Assembly: GCA_030602245.1 (NCBI GenBank)
Contig: JAUWAC010000009.1
Location: forward strand, 27,906-91,905
Reading direction: 5' to 3'
Source: Marinobacterium sp.
GTDB lineage: Bacteria > Pseudomonadota > Gammaproteobacteria > Pseudomonadales > Balneatricaceae
DNA: 64,000 nt
The position numbers were made by a program, and so were the translations under genes. Shown here piece after piece: positions 46,106-58,897 of the stretch. Positions within the stretch are counted from its first letter, which is position 1. Each line of letters opens with the position of its first letter. The notes below the pieces were generated by a model, which saw nothing but the letters and a program-made list of their open reading frames with translations, had not been told where the DNA came from and did not search any database.

Positions 46106-47014
46106 TTATTTCACCGGCGCCGAATAGGGGCCCGGCGAACCATCCTCGCGGGTATTGAAGCGCTTGTACTCCCATTGATACTGCGCCGGACACTCGTCAA
46201 CACAGCGCTCGATACTGGCATTCATCGCGCTCGCCGCTTCGATCAGGTCGCGACTGTGGATCCCCTCCAGCGCGGGGGAAAAGTGCAGCGAAAAACCCTC
46301 GCCATCCGGCAGGCGCCGGCCATAGCCACAGAGCACCGTCACGCCGGTTTGCGCGGCCAGCTGCGGCAGCAGCTTCATCGTCAACGCCGGCTCACCGTAG
46401 AAGGGCGCATAGACACCGCCACTGCGCTCCGGCTCCTGATCCGGCAGAATGCCGACGATCCCGGCACGCTTCAGCGCCTTGAGCACCATCCTGACTCCCT
46501 TCGCATCCGCCGGCGCCATCGCTGAGCCGAGACGCGCGCGGCGTTTGCGGATCAGCCGGTCCATCAGTTTGAGCTTGGGCGGCTTGTACATCGCGGTCAC
46601 CGGGTAGTGGTGCGACAGATACAGATTCATCACCTCCCAGTTACCCAGATGCGGTGCAATCAGCAGGATCCCGCGCCCGGCCTCCAGCTCATTGCGGATC
46701 AGCTCCTCGCCCTCGACCGCCCGGATCTTGCTCAGCACCCGCTGCGGCGACCAGAACCAGGACAATCCGGTTTCCGCCAGCGCGCAACCGGTCTGCTGCA
46801 GGCTTTCCAGAATCAGCTTGTCTCGTGCCGACGCTGACAGTTGCGGAAAGCAGATCTCGAGATTGACGCGAGTAATCCGGTACAGCCTGTCGCGCTCGCC
46901 CCGGCGGTAGATACGCCGCCCCAGCCAACGCCCCAGCCGCTGGGCCAGCCGCAGCGGCAGCAACGCCAGAAACGCCATGGCCAGTATGACGGGTATCGCC
47001 TTGAGCTCTTTCAC
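46106..47014 (-). CDS. LpxL/HtrB-family lipid A acyltransferase
   Basis: A 302-residue inner-membrane acyltransferase adding a secondary acyl chain to lipid A. The N-terminal helix is [20 protein letters not shown], the catalytic HxxxxE motif is [20 protein letters not shown], and later family segments include [25 protein letters not shown] wording and [13 protein letters not shown]. Whether it acts as LpxL or LpxM (lauroyl or myristoyl donor) cannot be told. A homologue lies near glyQ in Pseudomonas too. It is divergent from glyQ over 146 bp. Confidence 0.9.
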   Translation of the reverse strand: MKELKAIPVILAMAFLALLPLRLAQRLGRWLGRRIYRRGERDRLYRITRVNLEICFPQLSASARDKLILESLQQTGCALAETGLSWFWSPQRVLSKIRAVEGEELIRNELEAGRGILLIAPHLGNWEVMNLYLSHHYPVTAMYKPPKLKLMDRLIRKRRARLGSAMAPADAKGVRMVLKALKRAGIVGILPDQEPERSGGVYAPFYGEPALTMKLLPQLAAQTGVTVLCGYGRRLPDGEGFSLHFSPALEGIHSRDLIEAASAMNASIERCVDECPAQYQWEYKRFNTREDGSPGPYSAPVK

Positions 47015-47124
47015 GGGGACTCCTCTGCCTGCAGTGCCAGAATTGCGTGGCCGGCATTATAAACCGGGGCGTGCATCGTCCAAACGATCATCGACACAAA
47101 GCGCCAATAGGGGCGACGTTCATG

Positions 47125-47130
47125 TATAAT
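47125..47130 (+). promoter_or_regulatory. Probable -10 element of glyQS
   Basis: A perfect TATAAT lies 30 bp upstream of the chosen glyQ start. No good -35 is seen at 16-18 bp, so the promoter may need an activator. Transcription from it would start near 47137, which rules out in-frame starts at 47047 and 47122. Confidence 0.5.
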
Positions 47131-47160
47131 TCGGCCCTTATTTTGACCACTTCGAATGCA

Positions 47161-48135
47161 ATGGTGATTTCCGTGACTGACAAGGTGAATCCAGACGTGA
47201 GCACTTTCCAGGGACTGATCCTGGCCCTGCAGCAGTATTGGGCCGAGCAGGGCTGCGTCGTCGTTCAGCCGCTGGATCTTGAAGTAGGGGCGGGCACCTT
47301 CCACCCGGCAACGTTCCTGCGTGCCATCGGGCCGGAACGCTGGCGCTCTGCCTACGTACAGCCGAGCCGCCGCCCGACAGACGGTCGCTACGGCGAAAAC
47401 CCGAACCGCCTGCAGCACTACTACCAGTTCCAGGTTGTCCTGAAGCCGAACCCGGACAACTTTCAGGAGCTGTATCTGGGCTCCCTCGAGCGCATCGGGA
47501 TCGACCCGCTGGTGCATGACATCCGCTTCGTCGAGGACAACTGGGAATCACCGACCCTCGGCGCCTGGGGCCTGGGCTGGGAGATCTGGCTCAACGGCAT
47601 GGAGGTCACCCAGTTCACCTACTTCCAGCAGGCGGGCGGCCTCGAGTGCTACCCGGTAACCGGTGAGATCACCTACGGCCTTGAACGTATTGCGATGTAT
47701 CTGCAGAAGGTCGACAGCGTCTACGATCTGGTCTGGTCGCGCAGCCCGGACGGCACCATCGTGACCTACGGCGATGTGTACCACCAGAACGAAGTGGAAC
47801 AGTCGACCTACAACTTCGAACATGCGGACGTCGACACCCTGTTCAGCAACTTCGATTACCACGAGCGTGAGTGCAACAAGCTGCTGACGCTGGAAACGCC
47901 GCTGCCGCTGCCGGCGTACGAACAGGTGCTGAAAGCGTCCCATACCTTCAACCTGCTCGACGCTCGCCATGCGATCTCGGTCACCGAGCGTCAGCGTTAT
48001 ATCCTGCGCGTACGCACACTGGCGCGCGACGTCGCTCACGCCTACTTCAATGCCCGCAAAGCGCTCGGCTTCCCGCTCGCCGATCCGGCGCTGAGAGATG
48101 AAGTGCTCGCTGCCTGCCAAGAGGAGACCCACTGA
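47161..48135 (+). CDS. glyQ: Glycyl-tRNA synthetase, alpha subunit
   Basis: A 324-residue class II synthetase alpha chain that activates glycine. Family segments run throughout: [59 protein letters not shown] and [19 protein letters not shown]. The ATG at 47161 gives a slightly longer N-terminus than usual before the conserved TFQGLI; a GTG within the next dozen codons is possible. Its last base is shared with the glyS start. Confidence 0.95.
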   Translation: MVISVTDKVNPDVSTFQGLILALQQYWAEQGCVVVQPLDLEVGAGTFHPATFLRAIGPERWRSAYVQPSRRPTDGRYGENPNRLQHYYQFQVVLKPNPDNFQELYLGSLERIGIDPLVHDIRFVEDNWESPTLGAWGLGWEIWLNGMEVTQFTYFQQAGGLECYPVTGEITYGLERIAMYLQKVDSVYDLVWSRSPDGTIVTYGDVYHQNEVEQSTYNFEHADVDTLFSNFDYHERECNKLLTLETPLPLPAYEQVLKASHTFNLLDARHAISVTERQRYILRVRTLARDVAHAYFNARKALGFPLADPALRDEVLAACQEETH

Positions 48136-50207
48136 TGTCGGTAAAGGATTTTCTGTTCGAGCTTGGCACCGAAGAGCTGCCACCGAAGGCGCTGAAATCG
48201 CTCAGCGAAGCGCTGGAAGCCGAAATACGCCAGGGCCTCATTGGCCTGCTGGGTGATGACGCCGTCAGCACGGCCACCTTCAAGGCCTACGCGGCACCGC
48301 GCCGTCTGGCCGTTCTGGTCACCGATCTGCCGACTGAGGTACCGGAAAGCCGCTCCCAGCTGATGGGCCCGCCGGTCAATATCGGCTATGACGCCGAAGG
48401 CAAACCGACCAAGGCGCTGGAAGGCTTTGCGCGCAAATGCGGCACGACCATCGATCAGCTTCAGGAAGTAAACGGCAAGTTCTGTTTCGAGCAGGTCCAC
48501 CCGGCGCAGCCGGTGGCACCGCGACTGCCCGACATCGTCAGCCACGCGCTGGACAAACTGCCGATCCCGAAACGCATGCGCTGGGGCTCGTCCCGCGCCG
48601 AGTTCGTACGCCCGGTCAAATGGGTGGTCATGCTGTTCGGTGACGAGGTGGTACCGTGCGAGATCCTCGGACATGCCGCCGGGCGCCATACCCGTGGACA
48701 CCGCTTCCACTACAACGAAGAGATCGAGCTGTTCGCCGGCAAGGAGTATGCCGCCAGCCTTAAAGAGAAGGGCATGGTACTGGCCGATTTCGCCGAGCGT
48801 CGCGAGCTGATCCGCTCGCAACTGCTGGCGGAAGCGGAACGCATCGGCGGCCAGGTCGTCATCGATGAAGGGCTGCTCGAAGAGGTCACCGCGCTTAACG
48901 AGTGGCCTGTCGCGCTGACCGGTCGCTTCGAGGAGCGCTTCCTTGAGGTGCCGGCGCAGGCCCTGATCTCCACCATGGCCGACAACCAGAAGTATTTCCA
49001 CCTGCTGGATGATGCCGGCAAGCTGATGCCGTATTTCATCACCATCGCCAACATCGAATCGCGCGATCCGCAGCAGGTGATCGAAGGGAACGAGAAGGTC
49101 ATTCGGCCGCGCCTGTCGGATGCCGCGTTCTTCTTCGAAACAGACAAAAAGCGCACGCTGGCCTCACGCCGCGACGCATTGAAAAAGATCGTGTTCCAGA
49201 AGGATCTCGGCACCGTTTTCGAAAAGACCGAACGCATCAGCGCACTGGCACGCCGGGTCGCCGAAGCGATCGGCGCAGATGCGGAACAGGCCGCCCGCGC
49301 CGGCGCCCTCTGCAAGGCCGACCTGGTCACCGAGATGGTGCTCGAGTTTCCGGAATTGCAGGGCCTGATGGGCTACCACTACGCGCGCCATGATGGCGAG
49401 CCGGACGAGGTCGCGGCGGCACAGAATGAGCACTACATGCCGCGTCACCACGGTGACCAGCTGCCGCAGACCGGCACAGGCATCGCCGTCGCCATCGCCG
49501 ATCGCATCGACACGCTGGTCGGCCTGTTTGGCATCAACCAGCCGCCAACCGGCTCTAAAGACCCGTTTGCACTGCGCCGCGCGACGCTGGGTGTGCTGCG
49601 CATCATCGTCGAGCGCGAACTGCCGCTCGACCTGCGCACGCTGCTCGACGCCGCTGCACGCCAGTACGGCAACCTGCCGGCACAGGCCACGGTCGTCGAT
49701 CAGGTGCTCGACTTCATGCTCGAGCGATTCCGCGCCTGGTATGAAGAGAAGGGGATCAGCGTCGACAACTATCTCGCCGTTCATACCCTGCGCCCGAGCA
49801 AGCCGCTGGACTTTGACCGCCGCGTTCGTGCCGTTGCGCATTTCCGCACGCTGCCGGAAGCCGCGTCGCTGGCGGCCGCCAACAAGCGTGTCGGCAACAT
49901 CCTCGGCAAGCTCGACACCCCGGTTGAGCCGCGCGTCGACAGCGCACTACTGACGGATCCGGCCGAAATCGCGCTGGCTGAAAAAGTCGACCAGCTTGAG
50001 CGGCAACTCAAGCCCGCCTTCGAGGCCGGGGAGTACCAGCAGGCGCTCGAGGCACTTGCCGCGTTGCAAGCGCCGGTCGACCGTTTCTTTGATGACGTCA
50101 TGGTCATGGCGGACGACCCGGCACTGCGCCAGAATCGTCTTGCGCTGCTCACGCGGTTGCGCAACCTGTTCCTTGGCGTCGCTGACATTTCACTGATAGC
50201 CGGCTGA
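48135..50207 (+). CDS. glyS: Glycyl-tRNA synthetase, beta subunit
   Basis: A 690-residue beta chain that binds tRNA-Gly. It opens DFLFELGTEELPPKALKSLS and includes TFKAYAAPRRLAVLVTDLP, MRWGSSRAEFVRPVKWVVML and the HD-like region GLMGYHYARHDGE, with a C-terminal anticodon-binding (DALR-like) domain. Full length for the family. It overlaps glyQ and is followed by a strong terminator. Confidence 0.97.
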   Translation: MSVKDFLFELGTEELPPKALKSLSEALEAEIRQGLIGLLGDDAVSTATFKAYAAPRRLAVLVTDLPTEVPESRSQLMGPPVNIGYDAEGKPTKALEGFARKCGTTIDQLQEVNGKFCFEQVHPAQPVAPRLPDIVSHALDKLPIPKRMRWGSSRAEFVRPVKWVVMLFGDEVVPCEILGHAAGRHTRGHRFHYNEEIELFAGKEYAASLKEKGMVLADFAERRELIRSQLLAEAERIGGQVVIDEGLLEEVTALNEWPVALTGRFEERFLEVPAQALISTMADNQKYFHLLDDAGKLMPYFITIANIESRDPQQVIEGNEKVIRPRLSDAAFFFETDKKRTLASRRDALKKIVFQKDLGTVFEKTERISALARRVAEAIGADAEQAARAGALCKADLVTEMVLEFPELQGLMGYHYARHDGEPDEVAAAQNEHYMPRHHGDQLPQTGTGIAVAIADRIDTLVGLFGINQPPTGSKDPFALRRATLGVLRIIVERELPLDLRTLLDAAARQYGNLPAQATVVDQVLDFMLERFRAWYEEKGISVDNYLAVHTLRPSKPLDFDRRVRAVAHFRTLPEAASLAAANKRVGNILGKLDTPVEPRVDSALLTDPAEIALAEKVDQLERQLKPAFEAGEYQQALEALAALQAPVDRFFDDVMVMADDPALRQNRLALLTRLRNLFLGVADISLIAG

Positions 50208-50229
50208 CAGGTTTTCAGCCCGCCGATAC

Positions 50230-50254
50230 ACGCCCCGGTTGCCGGGGCGTTTTT
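50230..50254 (+). terminator. Rho-independent terminator of glyQS
   Basis: ACGCCCCGG and CCGGGGCGT form a nine-base-pair stem with a TTG loop, followed by TTTT. It lies 22 bp after the glyS stop. The 387-bp gap that follows carries two parS sites and a palindrome but no credible gene. Confidence 0.93.
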
Positions 50255-50310
50255 GTGTCCGTCTCTCCGCTCATTGGATACGCCAAGCCCACTCAGGCGG
50301 GGCCTATTCA

Positions 50311-50326
50311 GGTTCCACGTGAAACA
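50311..50326. other. parS centromere-like site 1
   Basis: GGTTCCACGTGAAACA matches the near-universal ParB-binding parS palindrome (TGTTNCACGTGNAACA) at all but the first base. Such sites cluster next to the origin in most bacteria and nucleate ParB for chromosome segregation. It is 8 kb from dnaA. Confidence 0.9.
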
Positions 50327-50368
50327 ACGGCGTGCGCCATCTTACCCTCCACCACAGGCTACCCCCTT

Positions 50369-50384
50369 TGTTCCACGTGAAACA
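50369..50384. other. parS centromere-like site 2
   Basis: TGTTCCACGTGAAACA is a full consensus parS site, 58 bp from site 1. A reading frame on the minus strand (50304-50498) covers both sites but has no features of a real protein. Confidence 0.95.
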
Positions 50385-50552
50385 GGCTGCGCGTTCCCCA
50401 TCCCTTGACTGATCCAGCATAGGCACCTGAGCCCTAATAGGCCGCGGCCTTGGCATCGGTATTGCAGCGGGGAGTGTAGTCCCCACAACAGGCGACAACC
50501 GTCGACATCATCGCGTGCGAACCGACGAACCTGTCGGTCGCAGCGACGCGTG

Positions 50553-50564
50553 GATCAGCTGATC
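50553..50564. promoter_or_regulatory. 12-bp palindrome upstream of the hemerythrin gene
   Basis: GATCAGCTGATC is a perfect palindrome 31 bp before the hemerythrin start. It could be an operator for the adjacent Crp/Fnr regulator, but it matches neither the FNR (TTGATNNNNATCAA) nor the CRP consensus well. Confidence 0.35.
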
Positions 50565-50594
50565 GTCTGCATCGCATAGAGAGGAGAAAGCGTT

Positions 50595-50999
50595 ATGGCG
50601 AACCTGAGCCAGATGGTGGAATCATTCGAAGCCGACTACCGGCTGGGCGATACGGAGATGGACGAAACCCATCGCGCCTTTCTGGTCCTTTGCCAGCAAA
50701 CAGAGATCGCGAAGGGCGAGGCGTTCGCGCAACTGTTTGAGCGCCTGTTTCAGCACACTCGCGAACACTTTGCGGCGGAGGAGGCGCGCATGGCAGCGAC
50801 GGCTTTCTCATCTCTGCAGGAACATCGCGCCGACCACCAACGCATACTCGGTGAAATGGATCGCTTCACCCAGCGCGTAAAAACCGGGCGCAGCAGTATG
50901 GCGCGGGCATGGCTCAGCGACACCCTCAGCCGCTGGTTTGACCTCCACGCACGCACGATGGACAGCGCGCTCGCCGCCCACCTGAAGGCCAATACATGA
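50595..50999 (+). CDS. Hemerythrin-like metal-binding protein
   Basis: A 134-residue four-helix protein with the hemerythrin ligand pattern: His in DTEMDETHRAF, His and Glu in HTREHFAAEEARM, HRADHQRILGEM, and the C-terminal HARTMDSALAAHL. A di-iron site would bind O2, or sense NO or redox state. GAGGAGAAAG precedes the ATG. Its stop overlaps the start of a Crp/Fnr regulator by four bases, and CowN follows, so a gas-related role is likely by context. Confidence 0.87.
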   Translation: MANLSQMVESFEADYRLGDTEMDETHRAFLVLCQQTEIAKGEAFAQLFERLFQHTREHFAAEEARMAATAFSSLQEHRADHQRILGEMDRFTQRVKTGRSSMARAWLSDTLSRWFDLHARTMDSALAAHLKANT

Positions 51000-51601
51000 A
51001 CGAATGGCTGCAGCGCCTGCGCGGCGGACAGGTCAGCGAATACGCCAAGGATGCGCTCATCGCGCACCCTCAGACCAGCCATAACCAGCTCTTTGTCATC
51101 GAGTCGGGCCGCGCGCGCATCTGCCTCCTTGGCGGCGCTCGGGAGCAGACGCTGACCTATCTGGAAGCGGGGAGCCTGTTCGTCACGCACACCCCCACCT
51201 GGATCGAAGCACTGGAGCCGACGCGTATCCGCAGCTGGCCCCTGCGTGACCTGCGCGCGCTGATCGAAGCCCAGCCCGACATCGCAATCATCGCCCTGCG
51301 AGAGGTCGGCCAGTTGATGGCCGCCACGCTTGAACTGGTTGAGGATCTCGCTTTCCACTCCGTTGAAAGCCGCCTCGCACGCTACCTGCTGCGCAGTTCG
51401 GCGCTGCCGGACAGCTCGCTGCAGTTGCAGGACAGCATGGAGATTCTGGCAAGCCGCCTCGGCACATCCCGCCAGACGTTGTCGACGCTGCTGAACCGGA
51501 TGATCCGCGATGGTCTGATCGAGCGCACAGGCCGCCGTGCGTTCCGCATCTGCCGTATCGAGACGCTTCAGGCACTGGCCGACGATCTGTCAGCAGGCTG
51601 A
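50996..51601 (+). CDS. Crp/Fnr-family transcriptional regulator
   Basis: A 201-residue regulator with an N-terminal cyclic-nucleotide-binding-like beta barrel (about residues 25-110, with QLFVIESGRARICLLGG), a dimer helix, and a C-terminal winged helix whose recognition region is LGTSRQTLSTLLNRMIRDGLI. It has no N-terminal cysteine set for a 4Fe-4S cluster, so it is not FNR itself. Possible effectors are a small ligand, haem or a redox signal. It overlaps the hemerythrin gene and precedes cowN by 59 bp. Confidence 0.88.
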   Translation: MNEWLQRLRGGQVSEYAKDALIAHPQTSHNQLFVIESGRARICLLGGAREQTLTYLEAGSLFVTHTPTWIEALEPTRIRSWPLRDLRALIEAQPDIAIIALREVGQLMAATLELVEDLAFHSVESRLARYLLRSSALPDSSLQLQDSMEILASRLGTSRQTLSTLLNRMIRDGLIERTGRRAFRICRIETLQALADDLSAG

Positions 51602-51660
51602 CAGTTCAGGAGGTGGTCATCAGGCTAGAATCGGGGCAAAGGTTCGAGGAGGAAACCAGC

Positions 51661-51957
51661 ATGAGCACCCCGACAGACATCACCGCAACCGACCGTTACG
51701 TCAGCTTCTGCGGCATCGAATGCGACCAGCAGGCCGATGCGCTGATGGCACATCTTGAGGCATGTCTGACACGCCCCGAAGCCAGCGCGCAGTGGCGCCG
51801 CTATTTTGAACAGAAACTGGCGCAGAAACGCACCATGGGCCATGACCATCTGTTTTTCATCGGCGCCCAGATGAACACCTTGTACGAATTTTTTGAATCG
51901 CTGGACGATGAAGAAGGCCAACAACGGCTGTGGCGTATCGAGCAGGAGTGCTGCTGA
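51661..51957 (+). CDS. cowN: N2-fixation sustaining protein CowN
   Basis: A 98-residue protein recognised as CowN by TDRYVSFCGIECDQQADALM near the start, the aromatic WRRYFEQKLAQKR segment, HDHLFFIGAQMNTLYEFFE and the C-terminal IEQECC. CowN protects nitrogenase from inhibition by carbon monoxide in diazotrophs. GAGGAGGAAA before the ATG at 51661 fixes the start; the longer frame from 51613 lacks one. No nif gene is visible, so diazotrophy is inferred only. It follows a Crp/Fnr gene and ends at a terminator shared with gyrB. Confidence 0.88.
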   Translation: MSTPTDITATDRYVSFCGIECDQQADALMAHLEACLTRPEASAQWRRYFEQKLAQKRTMGHDHLFFIGAQMNTLYEFFESLDDEEGQQRLWRIEQECC

Positions 51958-51988
51958 CACAGCGACCAAAACGCCAGCCCCAAACGCA

Positions 51989-52017
51989 AACGCCCCGCAG
52001 AGGTTGCGGGGCGTTTT
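51989..52017. terminator. Bidirectional terminator between cowN and gyrB
   Basis: AACGCCCCGCA (51989-51999) and TGCGGGGCGTT (52005-52015) form an 11-bp stem, with T-rich sequence on the right and A-rich on the left. It can stop both the cowN transcript and the convergent gyrB transcript. Confidence 0.9.
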
Positions 52018-52042
52018 CTATTCCACAGCAGTGCTGTCGCGA

Positions 52043-55571
<3,529 letters not shown>

Positions 55572-55585
55572 ACAGTAGTACGTAA

Positions 55586-55622
55586 GCGAGCACTTACACC
55601 TTATCGAGGAGTAAGTGCTCGC
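55586..55622. other. Hairpin between dnaN and recF
   Basis: GCGAGCACTTAC (55586-55597) pairs perfectly with GTAAGTGCTCGC (55611-55622), a 12-bp stem with a 13-base loop. On the transcribed strand it starts 8 bp after the dnaN stop and ends 14 bp before the recF ATG. No T tract follows, so attenuation, RNA processing or mRNA protection are more likely than full termination. Confidence 0.75.
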
Positions 55623-55630
55623 TACGCCGA

Positions 55631-56734
55631 TTACATACGCATCGGCATGACAACGTAGGTCGCATCCGGCTCATCGAAGCCTTCAATCAGCGCACTGCTG
55701 TTGGAATCCGACAGCGTGAAACGCACCACATCGGAATTCAGGATCGAGAGCACATCGAGCAGATAGTTGACGTTGAAACCGATCTCCAGCGCACCGCCAT
55801 CGTAATCGACGGCAACGGTTTCTTCCGCTTCTTCCTGCTCCGGGTTGTTGGCCATGACCTGCAGCATGCCGTCAGCCAGTGACAGGCGCACGCCGCGGTA
55901 TTTCTCGTTCGACAGAATCGCAATCCGGCTGAACACCTGACGCAGCTCGAGGCGATCGCCGAGCAGAATCTTGTCGCCGTTGCGCGGAATCACGCGCTGG
56001 TAGTCCGGGAACTTGCCATCGACCAGCTTGGAAGTGAAGGTGAAGTCACCGACATTGGCGCGGATATGGTTGGCGCCGATCACCAGGCTGACCGGGTTGT
56101 CGCCGCCCTGCAGCAGGCGCGCAAGCTCCAAAATACCCTTGCGCGGCACGATAATCTGGTGCTGAACCTCGCGATCGACTTCCACATCGCTGACCGCTGT
56201 CGCCAGCCGGTGGCCGTCGGTGGAGACCGCCCGCAGCGTGCCTTCGCGAACTTCCAGCAGCATGCCGTTGAGGTAATAGCGCACATCCTGCTGCGCCATC
56301 GAGAAACCGGTCTGCTCGATCAGATGGCGCAGCGATGACTGCGGCAGCGTGAGCTGCATCGCCTGCGGGCTGTCCTCGACGTTGGGGAATTCAGCGGCCG
56401 GCAGTGTCGACAGGGAGAAGCGGCTGCGGCCCGACTTGATCACCATCTTCTGGCCGGACAGTTCGAGCTCGATGCGTGCATCGTCCGACAGCGACTTACA
56501 GATATCCATCAGTTTGCGCGCCGGAACCGTGACCGACCCGGCCTCGGCCGGCTCATCCAGCTCAACCCGGCCGATCAGCTCCACTTCCAGGTCCGTACCG
56601 GTCAGCGAAAGCTGGTTACCCTCGGCGACCAGCAGAATGTTGGACAGCACCGGCAGCGTCTGACGACGTTCCACGACACCGGCCACCAGCTGCAACGGCT
56701 TGATAAGGGCTTCACGGGAAATTACGAATCTCAT
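55631..56734 (-). CDS. dnaN: DNA polymerase III sliding clamp (beta subunit)
   Basis: A 367-residue three-domain clamp. It opens FVISREALIKPLQLVAGVVE and has QTLPVLSNILLVAE, GKFPDYQRVIPR and the C-terminal TYVVMPMRM, which closes the hydrophobic pocket bound by clamp partners. It tethers polymerase III to DNA. It lies 28 bp after dnaA. Confidence 0.98.
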   Translation of the reverse strand: MRFVISREALIKPLQLVAGVVERRQTLPVLSNILLVAEGNQLSLTGTDLEVELIGRVELDEPAEAGSVTVPARKLMDICKSLSDDARIELELSGQKMVIKSGRSRFSLSTLPAAEFPNVEDSPQAMQLTLPQSSLRHLIEQTGFSMAQQDVRYYLNGMLLEVREGTLRAVSTDGHRLATAVSDVEVDREVQHQIIVPRKGILELARLLQGGDNPVSLVIGANHIRANVGDFTFTSKLVDGKFPDYQRVIPRNGDKILLGDRLELRQVFSRIAILSNEKYRGVRLSLADGMLQVMANNPEQEEAEETVAVDYDGGALEIGFNVNYLLDVLSILNSDVVRFTLSDSNSSALIEGFDEPDATYVVMPMRM

Positions 56735-56762
56735 GGCTGTCTACCTTGTCTGGATCCGATCA

Positions 56763-58337
56763 CTACGCCGTCAGATGACGCAGCAGGTTTTTGTAATCTT
56801 CGGCGATGTCCGTATCACTCTCGCGCAACTCTTTGATCTTGCGACAGGCGTGGAGCACCGTGGTGTGATCGCGGCCACCGAATGCATTGCCGATCTCGGG
56901 CAGGCTGTGGTTGGTCAACTCCTTGGCCAGGCTCATCGCCACCTGGCGCGGACGCGCAACCGAGCGACTGCGCCGCTTCGACAGCAGGTCAGAAACCTTG
57001 ATCTTGTAGTAATCCGCAACGACACGCTGAATGTTGTCAATACTAACCTGTTTGTCCTGCAATGCCAGCAGGTCCTTCAGGGACTCCTTGATGAACGGCG
57101 TGTTGATGGCATTACCGGTAAAGTGGGCATTGGCGATGACGCGTTTGAGCGCACCTTCGAGCTCGCGCACGTTGGAGCGGATCTTCTGTGCCAGAAAGAA
57201 TGCGGAGTCGTCCGGCAGGTTCACCTTCGCTTCCTGCGCCTTCTTCATCAGGATCGCAACGCGGGTTTCCAGCTCCGGCGGCTCGATCGCCACCGTCAGC
57301 CCCCAGCCAAAGCGGGACTTCAGGCGCTCTTCAACGCCGCTGATCTCTTTCGGGTAACGGTCGGACGTCAGGATCATCTGCTGACCACCCTCAAGCAGCG
57401 CATTGAAGGTGTGGAAGAACTCTTCCTGCGAACGCTCCTTGCCGGCAAAGAACTGGATGTCGTCGATCAGCAGCGCGTCGACGGAACGGTAATAGCGCTT
57501 GAAGTCATTGATCGCGTTGAGCTGCAGCGCCTTGACCATATCGGCGACGAAACGCTCCGAGTGCAGATAGACGATACGGGCATTCGGGTTGCGCTTGAGC
57601 ATCTCGGTGCCCACCGCATGCATCAGGTGGGTTTTACCCAGACCGACGCCGCCATAAATAAACAACGGGTTATAGGCACCGCCCGGGTTGTCCGCCACCT
57701 GCTGCGCCGCGGCCAGTGCCAGCTGGTTGGACTTGCCCTGTACGAACGACTGAAACGTAAACGACGGATTCAGATTGGACTGATGGCGAATGCTGCCTTC
57801 GACCTCGACCCGGCGCTCCGTCGGCGGCTGGATAATCTCATCCGCCGGCAACATATCCAGCTCCAGCTGGGGCGCCATCTCGCTGCTGCCGACGGCGCCG
57901 GTCTCAAGCGCGATATCAGCGGCGAAGTCATCACTGGCCAGCGGCTGCCGCACGGCCGGCTCCGGCCGTGCCGCCATCTCGGGTCCGGGCGTGTAGGGCT
58001 CCGGCTCCATCGCCGGTACCGGGCGCGGCGCAACACGCTTGCGGATCGGGGCGGTGCGCCGACGCGCGGACACAGCCGGTGCCGCAACACCACCGCGGCC
58101 GCCGACCTCGAGGCGCACGTCAGCACTCATGTCGCCGCTGACATCAGCCACGACCTGGCGAATACGAGACAGAAACTTGTCTGCGACCCAGTCGCGTACG
58201 AAACGGTTGGGTGCAAGCAGAATCAGCGTGTCGCCGGAGCCATCCGCACTGAGCGGACGAATCCAGGTATTGAACTGCTGGGCAGGAAACTCCTCCTGCA
58301 GGCTCTTCAGGCACTGCTCCCAAAGTTCGACCGACAT
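56763..58337 (-). CDS. dnaA: Chromosomal replication initiator DnaA
   Basis: A 524-residue initiator. Domain I opens [20 protein letters not shown] and a long variable, Pro/Glu-rich domain II follows. Domain III carries Walker A in [17 protein letters not shown] and Walker B in [13 protein letters not shown]. Domain IV has the DnaA-box-binding signature [13 protein letters not shown]. Domain II is on the long side, as in other pseudomonad-like bacteria. The start at 58337 gives the standard N-terminus. The origin-like intergenic region lies directly upstream. Confidence 0.98.
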   Translation of the reverse strand: MSVELWEQCLKSLQEEFPAQQFNTWIRPLSADGSGDTLILLAPNRFVRDWVADKFLSRIRQVVADVSGDMSADVRLEVGGRGGVAAPAVSARRRTAPIRKRVAPRPVPAMEPEPYTPGPEMAARPEPAVRQPLASDDFAADIALETGAVGSSEMAPQLELDMLPADEIIQPPTERRVEVEGSIRHQSNLNPSFTFQSFVQGKSNQLALAAAQQVADNPGGAYNPLFIYGGVGLGKTHLMHAVGTEMLKRNPNARIVYLHSERFVADMVKALQLNAINDFKRYYRSVDALLIDDIQFFAGKERSQEEFFHTFNALLEGGQQMILTSDRYPKEISGVEERLKSRFGWGLTVAIEPPELETRVAILMKKAQEAKVNLPDDSAFFLAQKIRSNVRELEGALKRVIANAHFTGNAINTPFIKESLKDLLALQDKQVSIDNIQRVVADYYKIKVSDLLSKRRSRSVARPRQVAMSLAKELTNHSLPEIGNAFGGRDHTTVLHACRKIKELRESDTDIAEDYKNLLRHLTA

Positions 58338-58820
58338 CCCAAACCCCTGAAAAAGCGCTCGCCACGCACTGCCTGGGACTCTGCGCCCCGGCGTGCAGGC
58401 CGGTTGTTATCTTGAACGGATCGCTATTCTAACCATTCGGACCGCAGTTATACACAGCTGTGAGCAAACTTTTTCCGCCACGGAAACATGCGGCATCCAA
58501 ACCGATTACGGCGACTTCCCGGCGCCGCTTATCCACGCGAACGGCCACGAACACAGCTTGGATACAGGGTGTCAAAAGCCTTACCAACACGCTTAATTAT
58601 TGTTTTTATTTTAGTAAAAAGAGTTACTCACAGATTTGCGGGTAATCCCTTGCACAACCCGCCTGACGTGACACAGCCACGCGTCTGGCGCGACGCCAAT
58701 CGGCGCGACGCTGACCCGCCTAAATACCTCTATAGAAGGAAGGCAGAGATCGGGTTCGACAGGTCACGCACCGCCGCGATCAAAAAGCAGACAAAACATT
58801 TGCATCGCTGTGGCGGATTC
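58338..58820. other. Probable replication origin oriC (dnaA-rpmH intergenic region)
   Basis: This is the conserved oriC position. DnaA-box-like 9-mers include TTATACACA (58448-58456), TTATCCACG (58529-58537), TTACCAACA (58581-58589) and TTACTCACA (58624-58632). Between the last two is a run of AT-rich DNA (58593-58619) in an otherwise GC-rich genome, a good candidate for the unwinding element. The dnaA promoter must also lie here. Reading frames here show no protein-like features. Confidence 0.8.
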
Positions 58821-58828
58821 ACTAGAAT
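58800..58828 (+). promoter_or_regulatory. Sigma-70 promoter of rpmH-rnpA
   Basis: TTGCAT (58800-58805) and TAGAAT (58823-58828) are 17 bp apart, about 70 bp upstream of rpmH. It is the best promoter match in the gap and faces away from dnaA. Confidence 0.6.
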
Positions 58829-58897
58829 CTCGCGTCTTGATTTTGACCTATACGTGGATCAGCACCTCACGTACAGAACGTAAGTAGGACTGAGGCA

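Noticed and set aside
50475..50490. TGT-N10-ACA, the NifA upstream activator pattern, ahead of the hemerythrin-cowN cluster
   Set aside because: The pattern is short and expected many times by chance in 64 kb, it lies in a GGGGA/TCCCC hairpin, and no acceptable sigma-54 promoter follows it.
50304..50498. Minus-strand frame of 64 codons in the glyS-hemerythrin gap
   Set aside because: It consists largely of the two parS sites and GC-rich spacer; composition is not protein-like.
56700..58415. 571-codon plus-strand frame over dnaA
   Set aside because: Antisense shadow of dnaA without any domain or start signal.
58393..58883. Short plus-strand frames in the dnaA-rpmH gap
   Set aside because: They overlap DnaA-box-like sites, the AT-rich tract and the rpmH promoter; none has a Shine-Dalgarno or protein-like composition.
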